Shown piece after piece: positions 24,815 through 37,468 of a stretch of 64,000 nucleotides of DNA. The DNA comes from Dryomyza anilis (taxonomy: Eukaryota; Arthropoda; Insecta; Diptera; Dryomyzidae). The notes under the pieces were generated by a model that saw only the letters and a program-made list of their open reading frames with translations, searched no databases and was not told where the DNA came from. Each line of letters opens with the position of its first letter. Position 1 is the first letter of the stretch. The position numbers were made by a program, and so were the translations under genes. The stretch covers positions 9,259,017-9,323,016 of the forward strand of contig OX638134.1 in NCBI GenBank assembly GCA_951804985.1, in the 5' to 3' direction.

Positions 24815-26935
24815 CCAAAAGCGACATAAAAAAATGTTGAGTAAACTTAATGAGATATAGTTTTTCTTGTAGAGAATGGCAAGCGGAACTGCGGAATCGA
24901 ATTTCATATACATATTCCTCAGAACTATGATTTTATAGACCAAAAACTGTTTTTTTGAAGGTGTGTTTTGTGTATAATTTTTATAAATTATTCGTTCTTT
25001 TAAATTTTTTCATTATTTTCTAATGAAACATTAGATGTTACTGCATCAAATAAGATATTAATCACAAAAATCTATTAAAAATTGATCGAATTAAAAATAA
25101 TAATGTAATTTCATAAAATCGAACCAAAAAGTAATTCCAACGTTGAAACAACTGAGTATAGTGCCAAAACTATACAAGATAGAGCAAAATGGTTTTCAGT
25201 TTCGAGTTCAGTAAATAAAACTGATCTAAAAACCGTTGAAAAATTGAATTGTAAAATTTTTGCGAAAATCAACAAAATAGGATGGGCTAACCACTTACTT
25301 TCTAAAAGCGACATAAAAAAATGTTGAGGAAACTGAATGAGATATAGTTTTTCTTGTAGGGAATTACGAGTGGAACTGCGGAATTGAATTTCCAAATAAC
25401 AATTCATCTAAAATTTGATTTTATGGACCAAAAACTGTTTTTTAGAAGGCATGTTTGTCTATCAATTTTACAAAATTTTGGATTTTTCAAATAATTTCTA
25501 TATTTTCTAATGAAACATTAGATGTTGCTGCATCAAATAAGATATTAATCACAAAAATCTATTAAAAATTGATCGAATTAAAAATAATAATGTAATTTCA
25601 TAAAATCGAACCAAAAAGTAATTCCAACGTTGAAACAACTGAGTATAGTGCCAAAACTATACAAGATAGAGCAAAATGGTTTTCAGATTCGAGCTCAGCA
25701 AATAAAACTGATTTAAAAACCGTTGAAAAATTGAATTGTAAAATTTTTGCGAAAATCAATAAAATAGGATGGGCTAACCACTTACTTTCTAAAAGCGACA
25801 TAAAAAAATGTTAAGGAAACTGAATGAGATATAGTTTTTCTTGTAGGGAATTACGAGTGGAACTGCGGAATTGAATTTCCAAATAACAATTCATCTAAAA
25901 TTTGATTTTATGGACCAAAAACTGTTTTTTAGAAGGCATGTTTGTCTATCAATTTTACAAAATTTTGGATTTTTCAAATTATTTCTATATTTTCAAATGA
26001 AACATTAGATGTTGCTGCATCATATAAGATATTAATCACGAAAATCTATTAAAAATTGATCGAGTTAAAAATAATAATGTATAGTGCATAATCTCAAAAA
26101 AAAAGTAATTCCAACGTTGAAACAACTGAGTATAGTTCCAAAACTATACAAGATAGAGCAACATGGTTTTCAGTTTCGAGTTCAGCAAATAAAACTGATT
26201 TAAAAACCGTTTAAAAATCAAGTTGTAAAATTTTACCGAAAATCACTAAAATAGGATGGGCTACTTACTTTCTAAAAGCGACATAAAAAAAATGTTGAGG
26301 AAACTGAATGAGATATAGTTTTTCTTGTAGGGAATTACGAGTGGAACTGCGGAATTGAATTTCCAAATAACAATTCATCTAAAATTTGATTTTATGGACC
26401 AAAAACTGTTTTTTAGAAGGCATGTTTGTCTATCAATTTTACAAAATTTTCGAATTTTAAAATAATTTCTGTATTTTCTAATGAAACATTAGATGTTGCT
26501 GCGTCAAATAAGATATTAATCACAAAAATCAATTAAAAATCCATCGAGTTAAAAATAATAATGTATTTTCATAAAATCGAATCAAAAAGTCTCTTCATCC
26601 TTGAAACAACTGAGTATAGTGCAAAAAATATACAAGATAGAGCAAAATGGTTTTCATATTCGCGTTCAGTAAATAAAACTGATCTAAAAACCGTTGAAAA
26701 ATTGAATTGTAAAATTTTTCGAAAATCAATAAAATAGGATGGACTAACTTACTTTCTAAAAACGCAATAAAAAAAATTTTGAGTAAACTAAATGAGATAT
26801 AGTTTTTCTTGTAGGGAATGACGAGCGGAACTGCGGAACATAATTTCTTATAAATATTTCTCAGAACTACGATTTTATGACGCAAAAACTGTATTTTAGA
26901 AGTTATACGATTTTTGCTTATAACTTTTAAACGCA
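24815..26935. repeat. Satellite, unit about 485 bp, about 4.3 copies
   Basis: The string AAAAGCGACATAAAAAAATG starts units at about 24817, 25304, 25791 and 26274. A diverged form occurs at about 26757, giving spacings of 487, 487, 483 and 483 bp. The middle copies are most alike and the outermost are most diverged, as expected for a satellite spread by unequal exchange. Minus-strand frames at 25111-25407, 25598-25801 and 26595-26936 are the same repeat frame and show progressive decay, so they are not taken as genes. Confidence 0.85.
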
Positions 26936-27870
26936 TTAACCGATTTTAACCAAAATACTTTTGTTAATTAGAACTGATGTCTGCCATGAATGCTACAAAA
27001 TATTTTTCAGATCGGTTAATAAATAAAAATTAATTAATCGAAAATAGTATAAATTTCACATACATTTTTTCGACTTAAAAAAAATATTCGTTCTTGATCG
27101 TTATTACTAGCTTTTGGATTTTTCTCAACAGAAATAAATATTTTGCTATTCATTAGTGCACATTTTATTAAAATATCTCCAACCGATCTGTTTTTATAAA
27201 TAAATATATGAAAATATCGAATAACAAAATTTCATTGCATATTGTAGACTTATGCGTTCATGAATTTTAAAATTTGTATTTTTATATTTGAGCACAAATC
27301 ATTCGCAGCCATGCTGCCAAATTTTATGACAATCGGCTCATAGGTTAAAATTATAAAAATCAAAATGTAAAAATAATTGTCATCATTTTTGCACATAACC
27401 TACTTTAATTGCAAATAATAGGCGTGGTTGTGCGCCAACATCGCCTTATTTATATTTCTCATAATCCGCAATACTTTAAGATTGCTCACTCCAAATTTCA
27501 TGCAAATCGGTTGATGCGTTTAGTTTTTATTAAGAAAAATGTTAACGCACCTTGAAAGTTTCATGTTAGAACAAAAAAATCAAAATCGCTGAAATTCGTC
27601 AAAATACCAGGCGAACAGAAAAGGTAGAAGGTGGCGTTTTCAGGTTTGTGTATAGGCTAATGAAATTAAAAGTGTTGGTTTGTGGCGCTACTAAAATGCG
27701 AAAAACACGGTGTTTATGATTTTGATTTATAACTTTTGAATGCATGAATAGATTTTTATGAAATTTTCACAGTATATAAAGAAAAATATGTGCTATTTAA
27801 TAAAAATACAAATTTTATATATTATTTAGTTTTTCAATGATTTTTTAAAGAATTTCTTTAATTTTCTAAA
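26936..27870. other. Repeat-derived intergenic DNA before ARV1
   Basis: AT-rich sequence in which TATAACTTTTAAACGCATTA near 26918 is echoed by TATAACTTTTGAATGCATGA near 27728, about 810 bp away. This suggests remains of a dispersed element. There is no coding evidence. Confidence 0.35.
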
Positions 27871-27948
27871 TTCTTACGTTATGCAACACTATCACAGCAA
27901 ACTGTCAAATTCTAACGTTATGCAACACTGTCACAGCAAACTGTCAAA
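27871..27948. promoter_or_regulatory. 39-bp tandem duplication in the ARV1 promoter
   Basis: Two nearly identical 39-bp copies (27871-27909 and 27910-27948) share CGTTATGCAACACT and CACAGCAAACTGTCAAA. They end 104 bp before the ARV1 AUG, in the position of the proximal promoter. The only clear differences are a T/A and an A/G change. Confidence 0.6.
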
Positions 27949-28051
27949 CGCTCAGCTGTTGTTGCTTTGTTTACAATTTAGAAGCAACAAAAATCAATGA
28001 ATTTTTGCAAATAAAATAGAATTTTTGTGTGAAATTTAAAAAGCTATAAAA

Positions 28052-29312
28052 ATGGAAGAAATATTAAATAAAACTGCAAAGCAATTTATATGCATTAACT
28101 GCGGCCATCCACTGCGTGCGCTTTACAAGAAATTCAGCAACTCATTGAAGACGGTGCAGTGCGTAAGTAGTAACAATTAAAACATATTTTTAATCAATAC
28201 CAAAATTATTAAAATCTCAAATAGTTTAATGTGCTTTTATTAAAATAATACGCAGTTAATTTTATAATTTGTTAAAATTACATAAAATAATTAAATAACT
28301 TGCAGGAAAAATGTCGCAAAGTGGCCGACAAATACATCGAATTCGAGCCGGTCATCATTTTGGTGGATGCGGTGTTGCTCTCGCAGCAGGCATTCCGTCA
28401 CATGCTCTATAATCGCAATTTTAAGGTGAGCTACACAAATTTATATTTTACAAACTTTAACACCATATTTTTGATGCAGCTACATTGGAAACTATTAATG
28501 GTGCTGCTATTACTTGAATCCTTTGCGTTGTGGCGCAAGAAACGTGATGATATTGTTGACCCCGTGCATTTGGAGCTGGTGCATGAGAAAGGTTTCTATC
28601 TTTGTTGTTTGGAGAATATAGCAGGTAGTTTTTTTTGTCGTTGTTTTCCTAAAATTTATAAATATTGTTCGAATTTTCGCACAGACTATGCAATTATGGC
28701 CATCGTATTGCTGCTCTGTTCGTTGTTGCTGCTGCAACGTCGTTTCAAATTGTCTGTGGTCATTGCCAAAATACGCAACGATGGTCTGCTCATTTTGAAG
28801 GCCATTATTATAGCGAATTTTTCGAAATTCTTTCTGTTGCCCATAATGGTGTGGCGCGCCAATGCGACAGAGTTCGGCTCGAATGTGCATCATTGGCTGG
28901 TGATGGGACATCATTTGTTTGCGCTGATTTTTATATATGCAGGTAAATTACAAATTTTCAACGGCACAAAAATATTTTTATTTTTAATACATACTACCTT
29001 TTTTGATGCTGTTCAATAATAATCACAAATTTAAAAAAAAAAAACTGAATTGATTGATATATTTAATTTTTTTGCTTCTATTAAAAATCTTTTAAATTAT
29101 TCAATTTCTACAATAAAATAACAAAAATCTGTTTAAAAAATGAATACATAATTTCTTTAGTAAAATTTTTATATATTTCTCTTTTTTTTCTCATTTTACC
29201 AGTTGTCTGCCATCAGCGAAAACGTTGCGCCGCACTCATTGTTTTGCCAGCATTTCTGCTTAAAGAATATCTAAAAGCACAGATATCTACATATATGTTG
29301 GCGAATTTCTAA
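28052..29312 (+). CDS. Arv1: ARV1 family ER membrane lipid-homeostasis protein
   Basis: Five exons (28052-28162, 28306-28425, 28480-28624, 28685-28942, 29203-29312) join through GT-AG introns into a 247-residue protein. The N-terminal Arv1 homology domain has a zinc ribbon with C14-x2-C17 and C37-x2-C40, followed by the family signature VADKYIEFEPVIILVDAVLL and a QAFRHMLYN segment. Several hydrophobic segments follow (about 79-94, 128-143, 160-180, 195-213 and the C-terminal region), fitting an ER multi-pass protein. In yeast and mammals ARV1 acts in sterol trafficking, sphingolipid balance and GPI-anchor synthesis. The first AUG of the open frame directly precedes the zinc ribbon. AATAAA is at 29655-29660. 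Exon 1 ends exactly at the third zinc cysteine. Confidence 0.93.
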
Positions 29313-30239
29313 AAAAAATTGTTTTGTTATATATTTATTATTTTGTTTCTTTCATTTGTTTTTTCATCATAATTGAGTCCTTTATATTTATATATTATAT
29401 ATATATTTTTAGAATAGCTCATTAGGTTTAGTATTATAATATAATATATATAACAAATAATTGTTTGTAATCAAAATTTAAATACATAATACATTAGCAT
29501 AAGATTTTACGTTTTTTTCGTTTTTTTGTTTTTTATTACTTAACTGCACACAATTTTATTTAACTTATTTGTCCACTGTTATTATTACAATTATTTTAAG
29601 CTATAAAATGTATTATTGCGTTTTTATTTTTGAAATATGAAATTGCAGCGATTTAATAAACTATATAGTTTTATTTATTGGTGTTAATGGTTGTCAAGTG
29701 GTTTTGGTTAAATAAGCAAAATATTTTTTTTTTTTCATTCTGGAAATCATTTACTAGTTATAAAACATTTAAAAGCAGCTGCCGATTATATACGCAGTGC
29801 ACAAAAAAATTCTCGAATATAGTAAAATATTTAATTATAAAAAAACAGCATTATTTAAATTATCCAACTTTTGGATACACAAATTTCAATTTAATTTGTG
29901 TTTTGCTATTAAAGAATTCGATTTTTCAGTACAAAATAAAAGTATTTCAATTAAATTCACTCCATAGAAGTTCTGTGAAATGTATACAATTTGATTTTAG
30001 GCTGTAAAAACTACAGATCAAATTGTACAAGATTCAATACATTATAAAAAAATAAATCTTAAAGGTTTTGGATGAAATTCCAGAGTACCGACGGCGTTAT
30101 TTTTGAAGAAACAGTGCGGCTGGAGACAGCCAGCAAAGTAGGAATAATCATCAGAACACCACTTTTCAAACATTCAACACATTCATGATTAATTTTACGT
30201 TACGTTTGAATTGTATTTGATCCCTCTGAAAAAAAAAAT
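29313..30239 (+). other. ARV1 3' UTR and AT-rich spacer
   Basis: AT-rich DNA with an AATAAA at 29655-29660 as the best poly(A) signal for ARV1. A frame at 29678-30007 has no recognisable domain and is rejected as a gene. Confidence 0.4.
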
Positions 30240-31950
30240 ATTTCTGTAAAAAAAAAAATTCCGGGAAAAAATTCTGTTAGACAAATTATTTATGATAGAG
30301 CTGAATATAAAATTTGTTTCTTAGAAAAAAAAAACTCGGGAAGTGTTGGGAGTTATTATTCTGAAGAAAAATTGCGGGAATAATATTCAGGATAGGGCTG
30401 AATATAAAATGTATTTCCGAGGTAAATTTCTGGGAAAAAAAATATTCAAAAAAGGGATGTATATTAGATTTGTTTTTGAGATCAAAATCTGTGTAAAAAA
30501 TTATTCACGATAGGGTTGAATATAAAATTTGTTTCCGAGGTAATATTCAGGGGGCAAAAATTATTCAGGATAGGGCTAAATATGAAATTTGTTTTCACGT
30601 TAGGGCTGTATATAAAATTGGTTTCTGAGGAATAATGTTGTGTAAAAATTATTTATTAGAACTGAATATAAAATTTGTTTCCGAGGAAAAGTTCTGGTGA
30701 AAAATTATTCAAGATAGGACTGAATATAAAATGTGTTTCCGAAGAAACATTCAGCTGGGAGCATTATTCATGATAGGGATAAATATAAAATTTGTTTTTA
30801 AGGAAAACTTCTGGTGAAAAAAATGATTCAAGGTAAGACAGAATATATAATTTGTTTCCTAGAAAAATTCTGAGTGCGAAAAAATTTTAAGATAGATCTG
30901 CATATCGCATTTGCTTCGGCGGACAAATTCTGGGAAAAAATATTCTTATAAAATTTGTTTCCGAGGTAAAATTCAGCGGAAAAATATTCAGGACTGAATA
31001 TAGAATTTGTTTCCGAAGAAAAATTCACGGGGAAATTAGTCAGGATAGGGCTGAATAAAAAATTTGTTCTGAAGAAAAATTGTGGGGATTGTCTCTTGTG
31101 AAAAACTTATTCAAGATAAAACTGAATATATAATTTGTATCCGAAATAAATTCTAGGATGAAAATATTTTAAGATAGTTCTACATATCGCATTTTTTTCG
31201 GAGGACAAATTCTGGGGAGAAATTATTCTTATAAAATTTGTTTCCGAGGTAAAATTCAGGGGGAAAACATATTCAGGGCTGAATATAAAATTTGTTTCCG
31301 TAAAAAAATTCAGGGCGAAATTTGTCAGGATGATATGAATAAAAAAAAATGTGTTCTAAAAAAAATTCTAGGAAGAAAATTATTCATGATAGGGCTGAGT
31401 ATAAAATGTTTTTCTGAGGACAAATTCTGGGGGAAAAAAAATATTTATGACAGGGTTAAATATAAAATTTGTTTTCGAGAAAAAATTCTGGGGGAAAAAT
31501 TATTCATGATAGGGCTGAATATAATTTTTTTTTCGGAGGATAAATACTGGGGAAAAAACTATTTATGATAGGGGTAAGTATAATTTTTTTCGGAGGAAAA
31601 ATACTGGGGGAAATACTATTTATGATAGGGGTATTGTCGTTGTACAAAGAAAAGTCATCAAATACATTTTCAAAATGCCAAATATTGATTTTCAAAAATC
31701 TTTATATATCTGTCAATTTTTAATCGATGATCTCAATTTTTTTACCACATGATAAGAAAATGTCAATCTATCAATTGATATTTCAACTATAAAAATGCAT
31801 CAATTACTTTTTAAAATATTAATCAACAAACTCAAAATTTAAGTTTTTCATAAAAATGTATTTGGTGACTTTTCGTTCTACAACGACGATATATATTTTG
31901 TTTTTAAGAAAAAAATTCTGGGGGAAAAAATAATCATGAAATTTTTAGTG
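30240..31950. repeat. Degenerate minisatellite, unit about 60-70 bp
   Basis: More than twenty diverged units combine GATAGGGCTGAATATAAAAT, TTGTTTCCGAGG, AAAAATTCTGGGGG and AAAATTATTCA in that order. The unit is still recognisable after the transposon at 31634-31889, so the array was longer and was interrupted. Short frames inside are repeat artefacts. Confidence 0.8.
31634..31889. mobile_element. MITE (TTGTCGTTGTA ends, TA duplication) inside the minisatellite
   Basis: The left end TTGTCGTTGTACAAAGAAAA and the reverse complement of the right end, TCGTCGTTGTAGAACGAAAA, match over more than 40 bp with a few changes. TA dinucleotides flank both ends. The 256-bp element splits the surrounding repeat unit between GATAGGGG and TATATTTTGTTTTT. 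No transposase is present. Confidence 0.75.
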
Positions 31951-32741
31951 GCAAAATTACTATAGGACTAAATATGATATCTCGAGCATCTTTTGAAATT
32001 GACGTTCGATTGAAATTTGAATTTTTGTCAAAAGAAATCGAATTGAATTCGGTTGAACTTGAACGTTTTATTTTGTATTAAAAATTCGAATTTTGGAATA
32101 ATTAAAAACAAATGCGTTCGAATTGAAATTTTAAAATGATTTCATGCCGAAAAACTTACATTTTTTACATTTTATTTTAAATATCATTTATTTTTTGTAT
32201 ATTACAATGGATTTTTTCTACAAATATTTTACTATATCCGAGTATTTATTATGAACAGTTTATAAATAAAATGTATTGCGATTTTTTATATTTGTTTTTG
32301 TGGCTGTAACTGTTATTTTCGCGCAGTTGCAGCAACACACCTTAGGTTTATAGTTAAATGTATCATTGTGTTAAATTGAATTAACTAACGTTGCATATTG
32401 TTTGCTCTTTTTTTTATTTAGTTTTATATTTGAATTTTAATTAACTACTAAGTTTTATGTTTAAATTTTGTTTTTGTTGTTGTTGTTATTGTTTGGTAAA
32501 TTTAGTACATTGTTAGCTATTTTAAAATTTTTACTATTTTTGTTTTTTATATGAATATTGTTTTGGATTTTTCAATGTAAAAATTATGCCATAAAATATG
32601 AATTAAAAAATTAAATAAAAAAATAAATCATTTAACGAACTCAAAAATTATAAAATGTTTTTGCTAATGTGAAGTATTGGCATGAAATTAAAAATACATA
32701 CAGTTTTTTCATGCTCGAATTCAATTCTGATATGAATTAAG
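31951..32741. other. Intergenic AT-rich DNA
   Basis: Nothing gene-like was found. The sequence is AT-rich with TTG/TTGTTG runs. Confidence 0.35.
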
Positions 32742-32984
32742 GGTGTGTGCGAATTCGACTAAATTGGTGACTAAAGTAAATTGAATGGCTTTTCATTCGA
32801 CCTCTATTCTGTAACCGGTAATTGCAAAGGTCCATAATGAATCGATGATCATATGTCTGTTTGCTGTCCTCCAATTTAGTTCAATTTAGGCTGCATGAAA
32901 ATTTGCTAAATTGAAAAGTCGAACACTGCATTACCGACAAAATTTAGTTTAGTCAGCAATTTAGCCGAATTCTCACACACCCTA
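32742..32984. mobile_element. MITE with GGGTGTG ends (intact copy)
   Basis: The left end GGGTGTGTGCGAATTCGACT is mirrored at the right end (AATTCTCACACACCC), with a second inner pair (CTAAATTG / CAATTTAG). The same element occurs at 51211-51899, where it is interrupted by another element. The two copies confirm each other's ends. Confidence 0.75.
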
Positions 32985-33169
32985 AATCTTGCTTTGCAGT
33001 ATTTCGAATGAAATTTAAGTTTATGCATGATTTTAACCGAAAAACTTGCTGTACACAACAATAGAGCATATTGGAAATATTCAAAAATTAGCGAAAATTT
33101 CGAAATGATTGCATTGACAGAAAACAAAACATTTATATGTTTATATGAAATTCCATAGCAAGCTAGAAC

Positions 33170-33975
33170 ATATCGTCACTGTCATGCCAAAGGGGCGAAT
33201 GTGCATTTTTAAAAATGTTGGGAAATCAAATTTTAAAGTTTGAAGTACTTTAAAAATTATCAAAATTTATAATTTTTTCAATTTTTTCTGTTATTTTGGT
33301 TTATTCATTATTATTATAACGTATATAAAATATCTTTAGATTTGGACAACCTACTGAATTATAAATACAGATTTTGTGAGGCTATATCCTGATCAAAACG
33401 CAAATATTTTTGTTTTTTATGCTATAACTTTTAATTAGCGCAAGATAAAATAGTAATGTAAAGGCATTAATTGTTGCTTTTAAAGCACCTATCTATTGGC
33501 ATCATTAATTAAAAATATTTTGTCAAACATTAATTTGCCATTTGTTATTTGCAGGAAAAAATGTTTGGCTAATATTTTTAAATAATGATGCAGATCGATA
33601 GGTGCTTTAAAAACAAACAATTAATACCTCTACATCACTATTTTATCTTGTATGAATAAAAAATTATAACAAAAAAATGGAGAAATTGGAAAAATTGAAA
33701 ATCTTGTCATGCCAAAAGAGCGAATCTTTTCGTTTTTTTGCTATAACTCTTTACTGGTACAAGATAAATGCAAGATTTGCAAGGTACGAGATTTGCAAAT
33801 AACAAATGGCAAATTAATGTTTGGCAAAATATTTTTAACTAATAATGCAGATCGATGGGTGCTTTGAAAACAAACAATAAATGCCTTTACACTACTATTT
33901 TATCTTATACCAATAACAAGTTATGGCGAAAAATCGAAAAGATTCGCCTTTTTGGCATGACAAGATTTTCCAATT
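33170..33975. mobile_element. Foldback element with TGTCATGCCAAA ends
   Basis: The ends read TGTCATGCCAAAGGGGCGAA at the left and, inverted, TTCGCCTTTTTGGCATGACA at the right. The interior holds three alternating-orientation copies of a module containing GATCGATAGGTGCTTTAAAA, AACAAATGGCAAATTAATG and ATTTTATCTTGT. The arrangement suggests a composite palindromic element with no coding frame. Confidence 0.65.
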
Positions 33976-34923
33976 CGTCCTTTTGGTTTTGTCTTTTATT
34001 TTAAAAATTTTAAAAATAAGTTACGAGTCTGTTCGTTAATTGGATTTTGTAATTTGGATTTTTTTTTAAATACCGAATTTTGTAAAAAGTTGGATTTTGT
34101 CTCAAGGTTAGGTTATGAGGGGACCTTGGCAATTGTGTTGCCAAAGAGTGCGCTGGTCAAGTTTGATTAATTGTTATTCCTCGTTTCGCAAACTTAACAA
34201 ATGCTTTTTTTCTAAACCATATTTTTTCTAGTTTATGCTTTAATGCATTGTGAAACATATTTGCTACATTTTGAAATTGAAAATGTCATGTGAAAGCTTA
34301 TGATATTCACTTTTAATTGGCACTTTTCAATCGATCAGAGATCGAATATTAAACTGTCCTACACGCATTTTGATGCATTGAAATTTGTAGTCATTTTTTG
34401 ATGCATTTGTGCCACAGATTCTGAAAATGGCATCAGTTTTTTACATTTTTTTCACATTAATCAAAGTTTTGTATTGTAGCGCAAGGTTTCCTCTGTCTAC
34501 TGCCGATAAAATAATATCATTATTTTTTTCTTGTTCGCATATTCAGTCCAAACGTATACAAAATATTCCGTCAAAACGTTTCAATTCGAAAATAATTTGT
34601 ATTGAATTTTCATACAAAATATTTTCGAACGCAGAAATTCCGTGGGAATATTTTGTATTTTTTTTGACGTTTTTGAACAAAACAAATTTGGTTTCGTTTC
34701 ACTTTATATGAAGGTCAACAACTGGAACCAATTTCCAATTCAAAACTATTGCCATTTTCGGAATCAGCTCCAAAAATATATCCGATAACACAGCACAACA
34801 AAAAAAAAATTATCCGCGACCTAAGTATGATTTTCGATGGACTTCAAGATTTTAATCACTACTTCATACTCAGTTTTTTTTTCAGATTGCCTTAAGTTTT
34901 TGAGTTATTACGTAAAACAAAAA
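33976..34923. other. Intergenic, no gene recognised
   Basis: AT-rich unique sequence. The frame at 34409-34711 is low-complexity and has no recognisable domain. A weak inverted repeat (AAAATATTCC...GGAATATTTT) lies at about 34558-34655. Confidence 0.3.
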
Positions 34924-35116
34924 TATGGCAAATGATCGTGTTTTTCTACATATTTTGGTCTTTAACTTAAAGACAGGTACATCTAAATATTTTTTGTGTT
35001 TGACTGGTCAGATAAATCGGAATTTCATGCGGTTTATTTCAAAATATTAGCGAAAACTGAAATCTGTAAAAAATTAAAGACCAAAATATGTAGAAAAACA
35101 CAAGAATTGCCACTTG
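34924..35116. mobile_element. MITE-like hairpin with perfect 28-bp stem
   Basis: Positions 34938-34965 and 35074-35101 are perfect inverted repeats of 28 bp (core CTACATATTTTGGTCTTTAA). Weaker pairing extends outward through TGGCAA / TTGCCA. The loop is about 108 bp. The structure fits a small foldback transposon. Confidence 0.6.
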
Positions 35117-35886
35117 TTTGTCTCTCATACCAAAAAGAATTATTAATTTATTCAATAAGTAAAAATTTTCAAAGTTACGCATAAGAAATTAAAATTATTC
35201 ATGATGGTCTGAACATATATTTCATATCCAATACATAGAAAACAAAGGGACTATTCTAGAATTGAAAGAACGAGGAGAATAAACGATAATAAAACTTTTT
35301 TTCAGAAAAGACCAACACAATGCTTACCTAATTTTCATGATTTATTCATGACGAATACAATTCATATTTAATTCTCAAGTACAATAATGGAAATCATACC
35401 ATTTACAGTTGTAAAAGAAATTAGGCTTTTTATAGCATATTAAAATATTTAAAAGCATTAAAAATGTTTACTCGAAGTGAGATATTTGTTAAAAGATTTG
35501 AAATAATGAAAAAATTACTAAACAAATTTCTTACTCGTTGTAAGAAATTAAAATAAAATTAAATAAAAGAAATTGCATAATCTACTATATTATTAAATTC
35601 ACAAATGTACTTACAAATATGAATTTAACAATTTCATATGACGAATTCTGTTATACAAATTTTCCCGATTTTAATTCAGAATGTAAATTAATTCAATTCA
35701 GTAAAGAATCTCATTATGCAATATCTGAAAATGTAGGTTTCTATATTATGAATACTGTTATAAGAATTTCTATATTCTATGTATATTTTGAATTATAAAA
35801 TTCGTATTAAGTATTACGAATTTATCTCGGACATGATTTACAATTACGTTCGAACAATCATAAGACATGTTAAGAATGTTAAAATC
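35117..35886. other. AT-rich intergenic DNA, nothing recognised
   Basis: AATT-rich sequence without coding or repeat structure that I could define. Confidence 0.3.
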
Positions 35887-36079
35887 AGGGCCCTATCATG
35901 ACTGGCGAATCGAACGAACGAATAAAGCTTCACAGATTCCATTCGCCTGACGAATGATCTTTACGTTCGCTTTAGTTTACTTTTTCTGTCGAATGAAGTC
36001 TGGCGAATGGAAGCAGTGATAGCTTTTTAACGTTCACATCGCCAACTACATTCGCTTCACCAGTCATGAAAGTGGCCCT
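35887..36079. mobile_element. MITE with AGGGCC ends
   Basis: A 193-bp segment. The left end is AGGGCCCTATCATGACTGGC, and the inverted right end reads AGGGCCACTTTCATGACTGG. The interior carries several CATTCGC/GCGAATG motifs in both orientations. The AGGG end is compatible with hAT-type elements, but no clear 8-bp duplication was found. Confidence 0.65.
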
Positions 36080-36780
36080 AAAATGTTTTATATTGCAGAC
36101 AAATTCGGATTTGATAATACAAACTGAAACTACAACGAGAATTATATTTTTCATTCTGTAATTTTGAATATCTTGTATTGATAATTAATAAGGATTTTGT
36201 AATACAAATTAAGAATTTAGAGGTATAAACGAAACTACAACGAAAATTTGTATTTAGTTTTGTAGTGTTTTTTAATATTTGAATTTTGTAGTACAAATTA
36301 AAAATTTAGCAGTGTATACGAAACTAAAACGGAAATTTTAATTTTTAGTAACATAATACGTTTGTTCGAATTCGAATTATAAAATGCCAAATAAGGATTT
36401 AGCAGTGCAAACGGAACTACAATGGAAATTTCTATTTTTAATGCTGTAATACGTTTCTTACATAATTTTAAAATACTTTGTATAGAAGAATTCAAATTTT
36501 AAAATTCAAAATAAGAATTTAGCAGTGTAAACTACACTGTAAATTTGTATTTTTGAGACGTTTGTTACATGAATTAATTCGGATTTTGTAATAAAAATTA
36601 AGAATTTAGTATTGCGAACTAAACTGCAACGAAAATATGGGTTTTTAGTTCTGTAATATGTTTTTGCATCAATAAAAAAAACTTTATGTAGCTATACAAA
36701 TCGGATATGGTAATACAAACCGAGGATCTAACAATGCAAACGAAACTACAACGGAATCGGCTGTTTTTAGATTTCTGTTA
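36080..36780. repeat. Tandem repeat, unit about 90-120 bp
   Basis: About seven diverged units share GTGCAAACGAAACTACAACG, GAAATTTGTATTTTTAG, CTGTAATACGTTT and TTGTAATACAAATTAAGAAT. They start directly at the right end of the AGGGCC element. The short minus-strand frames in this region are artefacts of the repeat. Confidence 0.7.
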
Positions 36781-37468
36781 GAATTCATATATTAAGTATT
36801 GTGTATTTTAATTGCTGCTATGAAGTATTATTAAAAATTTTAAATTTCACATTTCGTATTATATTGTACGAATTCGAAATGTGTAATACGATTTTTTAAA
36901 AATTTCAAATAAAATAATACGAATAATTTAGATTCTTTAAAACGATCATAAGCTTTAATACAAACTATAGAAACAATCACAGAATGTGTCTATAAATTAT
37001 CAAGTTGTATTATAGAAATTTTGTGTATTTGTATAAAAAGAAATCTGTTCTATTTGTTGCGCAACTACTACTTTTTAACAATAACAACATGCAATAATGT
37101 ATGTTTAAAAAAAAAAATTAAAAGGACATTTATGGTTTTTTTTTTTGTAGGAGTTAAAACGCTTAATATCTCTCGCTTATATTTCATTGAATATAAATTT
37201 GTTTTAAGTCTAAAAATTGTGTCGCTTAAATTCTAACAAATATATATTTTTTTATTATTATTATTATAATGCATAGAAAGCAAAAAGAAAAACGGCGCAG
37301 TTATATTAGCTGCATTCCATTAAATGAACGAGAAATTAATTCGTTTCTGTTGTTTTGCTTATTTTCTTTGTTGTTATTTTTCAATTTATAATATTTTCTT
37401 TCTGTTTCTGTTGTTTTGTGTTATTATTATTAAATAGTTAAAATAAAATTAAATGTTTTGCATTTGGA
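36781..37468. other. AT-rich DNA, 3' flank of WDR26
   Basis: No gene seen. The stretch up to 37468 would contain the WDR26 3' UTR on the minus strand (TTTATT motifs on the plus strand correspond to AATAAA on the transcript). Confidence 0.4.

Noticed and set aside
25111..26936. Minus-strand gene family (MSLLESKWLAHPILL...)
   Set aside because: The frames lie within a 485-bp satellite, differ by stops and frameshifts between units, and have no recognisable domain.
28510..28946. Alternative frames over ARV1 (minus-strand 134 codons, plus-strand 93 codons)
   Set aside because: They are shadows of the spliced ARV1 frame, which has the zinc ribbon and consistent splice phases.
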